NCBI GenBank assembly: GCA_964416195.1
Contig: CAYQDB010000029.1
Location: 1 to 24,101, forward strand
Direction of reading: 5' to 3'
Source of the DNA: CAYQDB01 sp964416195
GTDB taxonomy: Bacteria; Zixibacteria; MSB-5A5; GN15; FEB-12
Length of the DNA stretch: 24,101 nucleotides
Position 1 is the stretch's first letter; every line of letters begins with the position of its first letter. Made by a program: the position numbers and the translations under genes. Below are positions 1 through 7,795 of the stretch, one piece after another. The notes below the pieces were generated by a model. That model was not told the DNA's origin and searched no databases. It saw nothing but the letters and a program-made list of their open reading frames with translations.

Positions 1-108
1 CCTCTCAAGCTGATATTCCAGGAGTGACTTACCCATTATCGACTTCATTACTTTTCCCGGAAGGCGCGTGGATGTCATGCGCGCCTGGTTGATAATGACA
101 ACCTTCAT
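1..108 (-). CDS. SpsF/PseF-like nucleotide-sugar cytidylyltransferase, N-terminal fragment
   Basis: Only the first 36 codons are in the window; the gene continues past position 1. The N-terminus reads MKVVIINQARMTSTRLPGKV, the nucleotide-binding start of the SpsF/acylneuraminate cytidylyltransferase-like family (QARMxSTRLPGK). Its ATG overlaps the pseC stop codon in an ATGA arrangement, so translation is probably coupled. Members of this family attach CMP to nonulosonic acids or related sugars. Directly after pseB and pseC, the natural inference is PseF, which activates pseudaminic acid with CTP, possibly fused to further Pse domains. The family call is fairly safe; the PseF role rests on context. 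Confidence 0.75.
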   Translation of the reverse strand, partial: MKVVIINQARMTSTRLPGKVMKSIMGKSLLEYQLER

Positions 109-1400
109 GCCGTTGCTCCCAGTGCAGCCTTCAACGCTCTGATGATCCTCTGGCAATCCGCTTCAGTGAGATCCGGATACATCGGCAAGCTGAGAGCCCT
201 GACGTAATACCGCTCGGCCTGTGGAAAATCACCTGGCCCGGTGCCATAGCGCTTGCGATAGTAGGGCTGAAGATGAACCGGGATATAGTGCACCTGTGTA
301 CCGATCCCAGCTTGTCTCAGACGATTCATCACCGCTGCCCGACCAATGCCAAAGCGCTCGAAATTGATCTGCACCACAAACAGATGGTAGGCGTGCTTTC
401 TGTTGGGAAGCACCGTCAGGGGACGAACCGTGTTGCTGTCGAAAGAGCGTCCTATTAGTTCACGATAGAGTGATGCAATGCGGCTACGGCGCTCGAGCGA
501 CCAAGGCAGCCGCGTGAGTTGGCTCATTCCCAGAGCGGCTTGTATGTCCGTCAGACGGTAGTTAAAGCCGATCTCCTGCATCTCATAGTACCAGGGGTTC
601 ACGCTCCTGTCTGGAGAAAGGGCCATCTCCCGTTCTGCGAAGTCCTCCTTTTGCATACCATGATTGCGAAAGCGGCGCATCCGCCTGACCAATTCGGCAT
701 TTGCAGTTGTGATCACACCACCTTCCCCTATGGCGACGTGTTTGACGGGGTGAAAAGAGAAGGCCGTCATGTCGCTATGCGGACTGCCACCGAGTCGGTA
801 GGCCTTGTTTTCATACTCGTATTCGGCGCCAATGGCGTGGCAGGCATCATCGACAACCCATGCACGGTGAGCTTTGGCGAGAGAATATATCTGAGGCAAA
901 TCGGCTGGCTGGCCGGCAAAATGCACTGGGATAACAGCCTTTATTTTCTTCTCCGCATCCGCCTCAAGGACCCGAGCAAGAGAGTCGACATCCATCAATC
1001 CTGTGGCGGCGTCTATATCAACAAAACGCACCTCCGCCCCGACAAGACGTGCACAATTAGCTGAAGAAAGGAAGGTATTGGGAGTGGTAACAATCTCATC
1101 GCTCTCCCTCAGCCCAAGAGCAAGCATGGCTAAATGCAGCGCCGCCGTCCCACTGGAGCAGGCAACCGTCTCAGGAGCCCCAATAAACTCGCCCAACTTT
1201 TTCTCGAAAGCCGGAATAGCTGGCCCTTGTGTCAACCAGTCTGACTTGAGAACAGCTACGACCGCTTGAATGTCGTCATCAGTAATGTGCTGTCTACCAT
1301 ATGGCAAGAACTTCGCTTCGCTCACCGGGGCAGCATTTGTTCGATCCGGTTGTTCTGCGGTAGCGGTATGCTTGCCTTCGGCACCCGCTTCAGGGTTCAC
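105..1400 (-). CDS. pseC: PseC-like UDP-sugar aminotransferase (DegT/DnrJ/EryC1 family)
   Basis: PLP-dependent sugar aminotransferase of 431 residues. It should convert the 4-keto sugar made by PseB to UDP-4-amino-4,6-dideoxy-N-acetyl-beta-L-altrosamine in the cytoplasm. FLPYGRQHITDDDI near residue 32 is the usual family N-terminus. AFSFHPVKH carries the probable Schiff-base lysine at K220, followed by the GEGGVITT motif; NYRLTDIQAALG and QVHYIPVH further on are also typical. The start is a GTG that overlaps the pseB stop by 4 bp (GTGA) behind a GGGGGAAAGG purine run. This adds about 29 residues before the conserved domain compared with ordinary PseC, so a later start is possible, but no ATG lies in between. 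PseC is preferred over other DegT aminotransferases because of the adjacent pseB. Confidence 0.88.
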   Translation of the reverse strand: MNPEAGAEGKHTATAEQPDRTNAAPVSEAKFLPYGRQHITDDDIQAVVAVLKSDWLTQGPAIPAFEKKLGEFIGAPETVACSSGTAALHLAMLALGLRESDEIVTTPNTFLSSANCARLVGAEVRFVDIDAATGLMDVDSLARVLEADAEKKIKAVIPVHFAGQPADLPQIYSLAKAHRAWVVDDACHAIGAEYEYENKAYRLGGSPHSDMTAFSFHPVKHVAIGEGGVITTANAELVRRMRRFRNHGMQKEDFAEREMALSPDRSVNPWYYEMQEIGFNYRLTDIQAALGMSQLTRLPWSLERRSRIASLYRELIGRSFDSNTVRPLTVLPNRKHAYHLFVVQINFERFGIGRAAVMNRLRQAGIGTQVHYIPVHLQPYYRKRYGTGPGDFPQAERYYVRALSLPMYPDLTEADCQRIIRALKAALGATA

Positions 1401-2506
1401 TTCCTTTCCCCCTTAGCAGCAAGTTCAGCCGGTGCAATATCCGACATGCCCCGGACTATTGAAAGACGCCGCTTACCGTCGCCCCGGTGTGGGTCATCGA
1501 CCGAAAAGCTGCTATCGACATGCTCCTTGATGAGCCTCCGAAGGTCCGGTACAGTTAACCAATCAGTGTTGGTGCCACTGTTATATTTGAAGCCGGAGGG
1601 GCAGTGATTACCACTAAAAGCTTCCAGGAATCGCTCCGGGTCCCACAGCGGCATTGAAGGTAGAATAACATAGTAGTCTGCGAACTCGATGGTATTCATG
1701 GCATCAGTTTCAGTAATCATCTCTTCGTGGAGCTTTTCGCCTGGCCTGATGCCTACGATCTGACGCTTGCAGCCGGGCGTAATTGCTTCCGCGACGTCGG
1801 TAATGTGGTAGCTTGGAATCTTGGGCACGAATATCTCCCCACCCCACATGTGCGCCAGGGCATATAGAACCAGATCGACACCCTTCTCGAGCGTGATATT
1901 GAACCTGGTCATCCGCTCGTCGGTGATGGGCAAAACTTCCTCGTGGCGCTTTTTCAGGAAATACGGAATCACGCTACCCCGGCTGCCCATCACGTTGCCA
2001 TACCGCACAACGGAAAACTTGATATCCCGCTTGCCCTTAAAGTTGTTCGCCGAGGCAAACAGCTTGTCGGAACAGAGCTTGGTGGCACCGTAGAGGTTTA
2101 TTGGGGCGGCCGCCTTGTCAGTGCTGAGAGCAACAACCTTCTGTACTCCTTGGTCGATTGCTGCCTCAATCACGTTCTGCGCTCCCATGATATTGGTCTT
2201 GACAGCTTCAAAGGGGTTATATTCGCATGCCGGCACTTGCTTCAAAGCAGCTGCGTGAATGACAATATCAGCCCCTTCCATGGCCTGCGTGAGTCTCCCT
2301 TTATCACGAACGTCACCGATGAAGTACCGCATTTGCGGAAACTTCGACGTTGGGAAGACCTGACTCATCTCAAACTGTTTCAACTCGTCGCGCGAGAAGA
2401 CAACCACTCGCTGCACGCGTGTATAGCGGGTCAGGATAGTCTCAACGAACTTCTTCCCGAATGAGCCTGTGCCCCCCGTAATGATGATTGAATTGCCCGA
2501 CAGCAT
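1397..2506 (-). CDS. pseB: UDP-N-acetylglucosamine 4,6-dehydratase (inverting), PseB
   Basis: Extended SDR enzyme (369 residues) for the first step of pseudaminic acid synthesis: UDP-GlcNAc to UDP-2-acetamido-2,6-dideoxy-beta-L-arabino-hexos-4-ulose. The Rossmann motif TGGTGSFGKKF sits at the N-terminus. STDKAAAPINLYGATK carries the Asp/Lys and the catalytic Tyr139/Lys143 pair characteristic of PseB/FlaA1, and RYGNVMGSRGSVIPYF follows. The ATG at 2506 is chosen because AGGAGG lies five bases upstream; an in-frame start at 2527 would have no ribosome binding site. The protein is roughly 25-35 residues longer than typical PseB, the excess being a charged C-terminal tail. A 67-bp gap separates it from the RmlC-like gene, and its stop overlaps pseC. 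Confidence 0.92.
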   Translation of the reverse strand: MLSGNSIIITGGTGSFGKKFVETILTRYTRVQRVVVFSRDELKQFEMSQVFPTSKFPQMRYFIGDVRDKGRLTQAMEGADIVIHAAALKQVPACEYNPFEAVKTNIMGAQNVIEAAIDQGVQKVVALSTDKAAAPINLYGATKLCSDKLFASANNFKGKRDIKFSVVRYGNVMGSRGSVIPYFLKKRHEEVLPITDERMTRFNITLEKGVDLVLYALAHMWGGEIFVPKIPSYHITDVAEAITPGCKRQIVGIRPGEKLHEEMITETDAMNTIEFADYYVILPSMPLWDPERFLEAFSGNHCPSGFKYNSGTNTDWLTVPDLRRLIKEHVDSSFSVDDPHRGDGKRRLSIVRGMSDIAPAELAAKGERK

Positions 2507-2511
2507 ACGTG

Positions 2512-2517
2512 CCTCCT
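2512..2517 (-). promoter_or_regulatory. Strong ribosome binding site fixing the pseB start
   Basis: AGGAGG on the minus strand, five bases before the ATG at 2506. It rules out the upstream in-frame start at 2527. It may also allow independent re-initiation on pseB after the 67-bp gap in the operon. Confidence 0.8.
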
Positions 2518-2573
2518 TTATCGGCACGCATGCTAATCGCTTGAGATATTTTTTTCAACAAAAAACAGGGCTG

Positions 2574-3044
2574 TCAGTCGTTGATTTTGAACGGCGAGGC
2601 GGGGTCGTCTTCGTGTCGTATTTCATCCACTGGCTTTTTTCGGTCTTTACCCGCAAAGAGTCGATTGGGAGCGTTGAAGACAAGGCCGTCCACTTGGCCG
2701 ATGTTCTTGTAACCATGAACCACACCGGGAGGTACAATAACGATAGCATTGAACTTCTCACCCGCTTCCAACTTGAATTCCTTACCGTATGTAGGAGAAT
2801 GTGAGCGATTGTCCCACAAATAGAGGCGGAATGTGGAAGGACCAATAAAGCAAAAAACGTCGGCCTGATCGCGGTGTTCGTGCGGCCCCCTGGCTACGCC
2901 CGGTCGCGTCACGGAAACGTAGGTCATTACAGGATGATACTCCCGGGGTATCTCGTCGTGGCGGAAAAGTTCCATCAACCACCCTCGGCCGTCAGTATAC
3001 CGCGTCAGCTCCCTGATAATAACGCCGTCTACCTCACATTGCAT
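2574..3044 (-). CDS. RmlC-like cupin (dTDP-4-dehydrorhamnose 3,5-epimerase family, divergent)
   Basis: Cupin of 156 residues related to RmlC. Visible hallmarks are ARGPHEH (H55 in place of the RGLH histidine), DNRSHSPTYGK, VPPGVVHGY and a late DDP. It differs from ordinary RmlC (about 180 residues): the QxKLV lysine that normally follows the histidine reads QADVF here, and I find no clear counterpart of the catalytic tyrosine after AHGF. It is the only 3,5-epimerase candidate beside rmlB, rmlA and rmlD, so it may complete dTDP-rhamnose synthesis, or it may be a 3- or 5-epimerase or isomerase for another sugar. The ATG at 3044 overlaps the rmlD end by 11 bp. A TTG at 3074 is in frame but would overlap more. 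Confidence 0.75.
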   Translation of the reverse strand: MQCEVDGVIIRELTRYTDGRGWLMELFRHDEIPREYHPVMTYVSVTRPGVARGPHEHRDQADVFCFIGPSTFRLYLWDNRSHSPTYGKEFKLEAGEKFNAIVIVPPGVVHGYKNIGQVDGLVFNAPNRLFAGKDRKKPVDEIRHEDDPASPFKIND

Positions 3045-3936
3045 TTGAGAAGAGCCTCTCCATGTTTTTATCAAGAAAATCTTTAAGAGCTACCTTATAG
3101 CCTCGCATTACATTTAACCCGGCCTTCTTCAGTCTTTGATTCTCAAGTGAGGAGCGCCTCGGACGAGGTGCCGGGCGGGCGTACTCCTCTGTACGACATG
3201 GTTTAACTTCAACGTCCATCGACAGAATGTCGAAGATATCACAAGCAAATCGATACCACGACACCTCCCCCTCTGATGTGCAGTGAAAAAGTCCGCTCAG
3301 TTGCTTGTCAACAACGACCTTCGTTTGTCCCGCAACATCAAACGTCCAGGTTGGGTTGCCTATCTGATCATCAACCACCTTGAGCGATTTCACTGACTGT
3401 GACTGCGCTTGAGCGTCCAACTGCTCAAGGCCCAGCTTGATCATCGTCTTGACGAAGTTCTTCCCTTCGATTCCGTACAGCCATGCGATTCTCAAAATGA
3501 CATAGTCATCCAGCAGGTCAACTACCCGTCGCTCTCCTTCGAGCTTGCTTTTGCCGTAGACGGACATCGGGTTGACGGAATCTGTCTCCACATATGGTGA
3601 TTCTTCGGCTCCGTCAAAGACATAGTCCGTTGAGTAATAAATCATTCTAGCACCGACTTCTTTACAAGCGCGGGCGACATTCTCAGTCCCGCCTGCGTTT
3701 ACAACCATCGCCATCCGTTGGTCTATCTCGCATTCGTCAACATCAGTATAGGCGGCGGCGTGAATAACGATGTCTGGTTGTACGTCCCTCACATAAGCAC
3801 GAACATTGCTATAAAGCCGAATATCACAATCTTCGAGGTCAACCCCGACTACATCATAGGCTGAAGAAAAAAAAGGAACGAGTTCCCGTCCGAGCTGTCC
3901 CTCGCTACCGGTCACCAGTATCCTACGCATCACCAT
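3034..3936 (-). CDS. rmlD: dTDP-4-dehydrorhamnose reductase, RmlD
   Basis: SDR-family reductase (300 residues) catalysing the last step to dTDP-L-rhamnose with NAD(P)H. It shows ILVTGSEGQLGREL at the N-terminus (dinucleotide loop), DIVIHAAAYTDVDECE, STDYVFDG, the catalytic Tyr127/Lys131 pair in VYGKSK, and the RmlD signature DDQIGNPTW. Length is normal. The start overlaps the rmlA end by 14 bp. Two ATGs two codons apart (3936 and 3930) are both possible; GAGG upstream is spaced better for 3930, which would give the standard MRRILVTG start. Confidence 0.93.
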   Translation of the reverse strand: MVMRRILVTGSEGQLGRELVPFFSSAYDVVGVDLEDCDIRLYSNVRAYVRDVQPDIVIHAAAYTDVDECEIDQRMAMVVNAGGTENVARACKEVGARMIYYSTDYVFDGAEESPYVETDSVNPMSVYGKSKLEGERRVVDLLDDYVILRIAWLYGIEGKNFVKTMIKLGLEQLDAQAQSQSVKSLKVVDDQIGNPTWTFDVAGQTKVVVDKQLSGLFHCTSEGEVSWYRFACDIFDILSMDVEVKPCRTEEYARPAPRPRRSSLENQRLKKAGLNVMRGYKVALKDFLDKNMERLFSNAM

Positions 3937-4813
3937 CGACCTCGCTCATGACGTCAAGAAGATACTTTTTATACGAGTTGTCAGACATGCGGTCCAGAAG
4001 CGCTTTCATCTGTTGCCGGTTGATCAACCTCATGCGATAGGCAATCTCCTCAATGCAGGCAATCTTCTGCCCCTGCCTTTTCTCGATAGTGGCAATGAAA
4101 TTGCTTGCATCGAGCATGCTCTCGTGTGTGCCGGTATCCAGCCAGGCAATGCCACGTCCTAATCTGATAACCTTCAGGTTGCCCTTTCTCAGATATGCTT
4201 TATTAACGTCGGTGATTTCAAGCTCACCTCGCGCCGATGGCTTCAGGCCTTTAGCTATCTGCACCACCTCCGAGTCGTACAGGTACAGACCGGTCACGGC
4301 ATAGTTTGACTTGGGCTGGGCCGGTTTCTCCACAATCGAAATCACTTTGCCGACCTGATCGAACTCCACTACCCCGTACCTTTCAGGATCCTTCACATAG
4401 TAACCGAACACTAAGGCTCCCTCTCGAAAGCTTCTTGCTTCACGCAGAAAATCATAAACTCCGTAAAAGACATTGTCGCCGAGAATCAAAACGACACTAT
4501 CACCATTGATAAAATCTTCGCCGATCAAGAAAGCCTGAGCAATGCCCTCCGGTTTCGATTGCACTCGGTAGCAGATATGTAAACCGAGAGAATGGCCATC
4601 TCCCAATAACGCCTGAAATTTGGGCGTATCAACAGGGGTTGAGATGATAAGGACCTCGGTGATACCAAACAACATCAATGTCGAAAGGGGGTAATAGATC
4701 ATCGGCTTATCGTAAAGCGGCATCAGTTGCTTACAAGCCGTCTGAGTCACCGGGTAGAGACGGCTACCACTACCTCCAGCGAGGATTATACCCTTATTAA
4801 CCGGTCCAGCCAT
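3923..4813 (-). CDS. rmlA: Glucose-1-phosphate thymidylyltransferase, RmlA
   Basis: Nucleotidyltransferase (296 residues) that makes dTDP-glucose from glucose-1-phosphate and dTTP, the entry step to dTDP-rhamnose. The N-terminal KGIILAGGSGSRLYPVT is the nucleotide-binding signature. KQLMPLYDKPMIYYPLSTLM, ILGDNVFYG, GVVEFD, EKPAQPKSNYAVTGLYLYD and RGIAWLDTGTHESML are the usual RmlA blocks. Length is normal for the short RmlA class. It starts six bases after the rmlB stop; AGGTGA overlapping that stop acts as its ribosome binding site, so the two are translated as a pair. Confidence 0.95.
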   Translation of the reverse strand: MAGPVNKGIILAGGSGSRLYPVTQTACKQLMPLYDKPMIYYPLSTLMLFGITEVLIISTPVDTPKFQALLGDGHSLGLHICYRVQSKPEGIAQAFLIGEDFINGDSVVLILGDNVFYGVYDFLREARSFREGALVFGYYVKDPERYGVVEFDQVGKVISIVEKPAQPKSNYAVTGLYLYDSEVVQIAKGLKPSARGELEITDVNKAYLRKGNLKVIRLGRGIAWLDTGTHESMLDASNFIATIEKRQGQKIACIEEIAYRMRLINRQQMKALLDRMSDNSYKKYLLDVMSEVDGDA

Positions 4814-4819
4814 CCATGC

Positions 4820-5884
4820 TCACCTGTTGCTGTACATTTTCTCGTAGTATTGCAAGTACTGCCCGGTTATGCAGTTTTCCATCCAGTCCTCATTGTCAAG
4901 ATACCACTTAACGGTTCTTCGCAGGCCTTCCTCGAATGTAAACGACGGCTTCCATCCCAACTCCTCCTGAATATGGGAAGCATCAATGGCATAGCGACGG
5001 TCATGACCGGGGCGATCTGTGACGAACGTAATCAGCCTTTCCCGCGGCTCCCCACCCAGCATCTCATCCATGATCCGGCAGATCTTTCTCACTATCTTCA
5101 CATTCTCAATCTCATTGTGGCCGCCGATGTTGTAAGTCTGGCCGGAACTGCCGCTGTGGAAAACGAGATCCAGCGCCCGGCAGTGGTCTTCCACATACAG
5201 CCAGTCACGTACATGTTTCCCATCCCCATAAACCGGAAGCGGCAAGCCTGCTGTGGCATTTCTGATCATTAGGGGAATAAGCTTCTCTGGAAACTGGTAG
5301 GGCCCATAGTTGTTTGAGCAGTTCGTTGTCACAACATCGAGCCCATATGTATTGTGATAGGTACGGACAAGGTGATCGCTGGAGGCCTTGGAGGCGGAAT
5401 AGGGTGAGTTCGGGCGGTACGGCGATGATTCAGTAAAAAAGCCACTCGCACTAAGAGAACCGTACACTTCATCCGTCGAAACATGGTGAAACCTGAAGTC
5501 GCCCGTCTGCGCGGCCCGCTGCCGCGCCAGCTCCAAGAGGGTAAAGGTACCGATGACGTTGGTCTGAATGAACTCCGCTGGCCCCGTGATGGAGCGATCT
5601 ACGTGTGATTCCGCAGCTAAGTGAATGACGCTGTTCACGTCATAGCGGGCAAAGCAGTCTTGCATGGCCAGCAAGTTACAGATATTGATTTTCTCGAAAG
5701 TATAGTTGGGGTAGTCTTCAATTGGCTTCAGGTTAGCTAAGTTGCCGGCATAGGTGAGGCAATCAACATTTATGAACAGATAGCCGGGGTATTTCGGGAC
5801 CAGGTACAACAGAAGGTTCGAACCGATAAAACCGGCTCCGCCCGTCACTACAATCCTCTTTGGAAACCTGTTTGCCTCAACCAT
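4820..5884 (-). CDS. rmlB: dTDP-glucose 4,6-dehydratase, RmlB
   Basis: SDR dehydratase (354 residues) converting dTDP-glucose to dTDP-4-keto-6-deoxyglucose with bound NAD. It has VTGGAGFIGSN near residue 14, VDCLTYAGNLANL, HLAAESHVDRSI, STDEVYGSL, catalytic Tyr162/Lys166 in PYSASKASSDH, NCSNNYGPYQFPEKLIPLMI and GDGKHVRDWLYVEDHCRA. These blocks are diagnostic for RmlB. It is the first gene of the minus-strand sugar operon. The ATG has only a weak ribosome binding site and follows an AT-rich leader of about 200 bp after tRNA-Phe. Confidence 0.96.
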   Translation of the reverse strand: MVEANRFPKRIVVTGGAGFIGSNLLLYLVPKYPGYLFINVDCLTYAGNLANLKPIEDYPNYTFEKINICNLLAMQDCFARYDVNSVIHLAAESHVDRSITGPAEFIQTNVIGTFTLLELARQRAAQTGDFRFHHVSTDEVYGSLSASGFFTESSPYRPNSPYSASKASSDHLVRTYHNTYGLDVVTTNCSNNYGPYQFPEKLIPLMIRNATAGLPLPVYGDGKHVRDWLYVEDHCRALDLVFHSGSSGQTYNIGGHNEIENVKIVRKICRIMDEMLGGEPRERLITFVTDRPGHDRRYAIDASHIQEELGWKPSFTFEEGLRRTVKWYLDNEDWMENCITGQYLQYYEKMYSNR

Positions 5885-5965
5885 GAAACCACAGAAGCTT
5901 TGTCTTGCCCCTTCTCTTTATCCATACATACACATGTTCGAAGTTCAGCACAATAAAAACTTATG

Positions 5966-5994
5966 GTTGTATTTTTAATTTAGTGCAAAGACAA
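5966..5994 (-). promoter_or_regulatory. Candidate promoter for the rml-pse operon
   Basis: TTGTCT, a 17-bp spacer and TACAAC on the minus strand in the AT-rich leader. It matches four of six bases in each box. It would start transcription about 75 bases before rmlB. Read-through from tRNA-Phe is the alternative. Confidence 0.27.
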
Positions 5995-6008
5995 GCAACC
6001 AGAAACCA

Positions 6009-6075
6009 GCTCTACAGAGCCCGCAAGCTACTACCTACCGCTTGCTGAACTGGCAGAATTAACTTGCGAGTTAAT
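6009..6075 (-). repeat. Three consecutive small inverted repeats between tRNA-Phe and rmlB
   Basis: In minus-strand order: a 7-bp stem with a 4-base loop (6058-6075, ATTAACT/AGTTAAT), a 6-bp stem GCAAGC/GCTTGC with an 11-base loop (6023-6045), and GCTCT/AGAGC around two bases (6009-6020). A six-T run on the minus strand (6076-6081) lies between the tRNA and the first stem. None has a classical following T-run, so a terminator is not clear; they may mark 3' processing or a structured leader. Confidence 0.4.
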
Positions 6076-6082
6076 AAAAAAG

Positions 6083-6155
<73 letters not shown>

Positions 6156-6216
6156 AGCTTATTATGACAATTTAGACGAACAATTAATGAGGTTATCGAC
6201 CAAAGTCAATCGAAAT

Positions 6217-6594
6217 TCACTGCTGCCTGAAGATGTACTGCTTTGTCTGCGGCGATAAAAGAGAATACAGCGCGACACCGGAAAGGATAATCAGCACAAC
6301 ACTCTCGTAGTGGGAGTAGCCAAACAAAGCCAGCACGATAACAAGACAGTTGATAGCTACCAGCCCGTACCACCCCCAAGTTTTCAATGCCTTGTATGCA
6401 AAGGCCACAGTAATAAGAAGAATACCAATAAGTCCAAAGATGATAGGTTCTCCCAGCTCGCTGTAGTTGTGATCAAGGATACCCAGGATGACTTTTACAC
6501 CGCCGTATACCAAAAACACAGCCGAGAAGATAAAGCCATACCAGTTAGCCAGTTTGTATGTTAAGGGACGATTATCTTTCTTCTTGGACATCAT
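6217..6594 (-). CDS. Small membrane protein with about four helices, unknown function
   Basis: I do not recognise a family. The 125-residue protein has a short basic N-terminus (MMSKKKDNR) followed by hydrophobic stretches at about residues 17-38, 48-66, 72-92 and 95-110, which suggests four membrane helices. It ends in a polar basic tail. AAAGGA lies five bases before the first ATG; the second ATG, one codon later, is also possible. It begins 20 bp after the ROK kinase stop, so the two are probably cotranscribed from the promoter at 7656-7684. Whether it supports sugar transport or is simply a neighbour cannot be told. Confidence 0.8.
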   Translation of the reverse strand: MMSKKKDNRPLTYKLANWYGFIFSAVFLVYGGVKVILGILDHNYSELGEPIIFGLIGILLITVAFAYKALKTWGWYGLVAINCLVIVLALFGYSHYESVVLIILSGVALYSLLSPQTKQYIFRQQ

Positions 6595-6614
6595 CAGTAT
6601 CCTTTCACGGTTTA

Positions 6615-7583
6615 TCAGACCTTTTCGCCCAAGAGGCCAGCACCAATGAATCCGGCGTCATTACCCAGCGCAGCCCTAACCACGCTTAACTTTTCCACCG
6701 CCGAATCAAAGGCATGCTTTTTTATCTCAGCCGCTACCGCATCCAAGAAACCAGCCCCTCCTTCGGCTACCCCTCCCCCAATTACTACGACCTCAGGATT
6801 CAAAAGATTCACAATACCGGCCAGACCGATGCCCAAGTACATAGCTGTCTCATGGAGAGCATCTATGGCAATCTGATCACCTTTTTTCGCTGCAGCAAAC
6901 ACCTTTCTAATAGTCAGCCTATTGATGTCGCCATCAAGTAATTCTTCAAATATGGAAGATAACCCATTGCTTAGCTTGCGCTTAACTCGCCCCAAGATTG
7001 CCTGTGAACAACAATACGCCTCAATCGTGCCAGGTATGCCGGCATGTGTAACGGGGGAATCAAAGTTAATCGTCATATGCCCCAACTCCCCGGCAGAGTA
7101 CGTAGCCCCACGCCACAGTTTTCCATCGAGGATCAACGCTCCGCCAATACCGGTTCCCAAAGTAGCAAACACCGCGGAGCGAGCGCCCGTGGCGGCGCCA
7201 AAGCTGGCCTCGGCCAGAGCAACGGCATTGACATCGTTGTCGACCAAAACCGGCGTATTCAACCGGTCCCTGAGAATCCTGCCAATCTCCATACCCTGCC
7301 ACCCTTCGATATTGGGGCAGGGACCAATCACCTTGCCGGTTCGGCTGTCGACAGCCCCAGGCGTACCCACACCCAACCACTTAACCGGGTAGTCTTCCTC
7401 CGCCGCAGCATACAGAAGTCGTTCCCCGATGTTCCCGATAAGGTGCATCAGCGGCGTGGAGCCTTTTTCCGCTAAAGTAGGCTGCTGCCCCTTATAGAGG
7501 ATTTTCCCTGAAGAATCAAGCAGGCCGAACTTTATGTTTGTACCGCCAATGTCAATGCCGGCGTATACTGGAGTATCAGACAT
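6615..7583 (-). CDS. ROK-family sugar kinase (glucokinase-like) lacking zinc cysteines
   Basis: ATP-dependent sugar kinase of 322 residues, the normal ROK length. It has the phosphate loop DIGGTN (D11-N16), LVDNDVNAVALAE with the likely catalytic base D117, LGTGIGGALILDGKLWRG, and GELGH with sugar-contacting H169. The C-terminal VVIGGGVAEGG is also typical. Family members usually bind structural zinc through CxCGxxGC just after GELGH; here the stretch reads THAGIPGTIEAY, so all three cysteines are absent. Glucose is the most likely substrate, but N-acetylmannosamine or other hexoses are not excluded. A near-consensus promoter lies upstream, and a membrane protein gene follows 20 bp downstream. 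Confidence 0.88.
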   Translation of the reverse strand: MSDTPVYAGIDIGGTNIKFGLLDSSGKILYKGQQPTLAEKGSTPLMHLIGNIGERLLYAAAEEDYPVKWLGVGTPGAVDSRTGKVIGPCPNIEGWQGMEIGRILRDRLNTPVLVDNDVNAVALAEASFGAATGARSAVFATLGTGIGGALILDGKLWRGATYSAGELGHMTINFDSPVTHAGIPGTIEAYCCSQAILGRVKRKLSNGLSSIFEELLDGDINRLTIRKVFAAAKKGDQIAIDALHETAMYLGIGLAGIVNLLNPEVVVIGGGVAEGGAGFLDAVAAEIKKHAFDSAVEKLSVVRAALGNDAGFIGAGLLGEKV

Positions 7584-7625
7584 GTCTCTGGCTACCCATG
7601 TTCAGTTAGTCAATTTCTATTCAGA

Positions 7626-7635
7626 GTACCGGTAC
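7626..7635. promoter_or_regulatory. 10-bp palindrome in the ROK kinase leader
   Basis: GTACCGGTAC is a perfect palindrome in the 5' untranslated region, 20 bp downstream of the -10 box. Its position suits a repressor operator, but no regulator is encoded in the window. Confidence 0.35.
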
Positions 7636-7655
7636 CTGACATTTAAAGCAATAAA

Positions 7656-7684
7656 ATAATAGGTGCGCAACATCGACCTGTCAA
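7656..7684 (-). promoter_or_regulatory. Sigma-70-type promoter of the ROK kinase operon
   Basis: TTGACA, 17 bp, TATTAT on the minus strand: eleven of twelve consensus bases at optimal spacing. The predicted start is near 7649, leaving about 65 bases of leader before the kinase ATG. It is the best promoter match in the window. Confidence 0.75.
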
Positions 7685-7795
7685 GGCTAAACAGATTTCT
7701 GGGACAGAAAGAAAGGATGCAAAGAGTAGTTGGAAGCTGTGTGTTCAGTGTTAGGGAATGTACGCCATACACAGAAAATTAGACCCAAGACAAAA

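Noticed and set aside
519..1064. 181-codon plus-strand frame opposite pseC
   Set aside because: It lies wholly antisense to a gene with clear PLP aminotransferase motifs and has no recognisable domain.
1943..2464. 173-codon plus-strand frame opposite pseB
   Set aside because: A shadow of pseB; the opposite frame carries all conserved SDR motifs.
6922..7475. Two overlapping plus-strand frames (156 and 143 codons) opposite the ROK kinase
   Set aside because: Low-complexity Pro/Ala/Ser-rich shadows of the kinase gene without ribosome binding sites.
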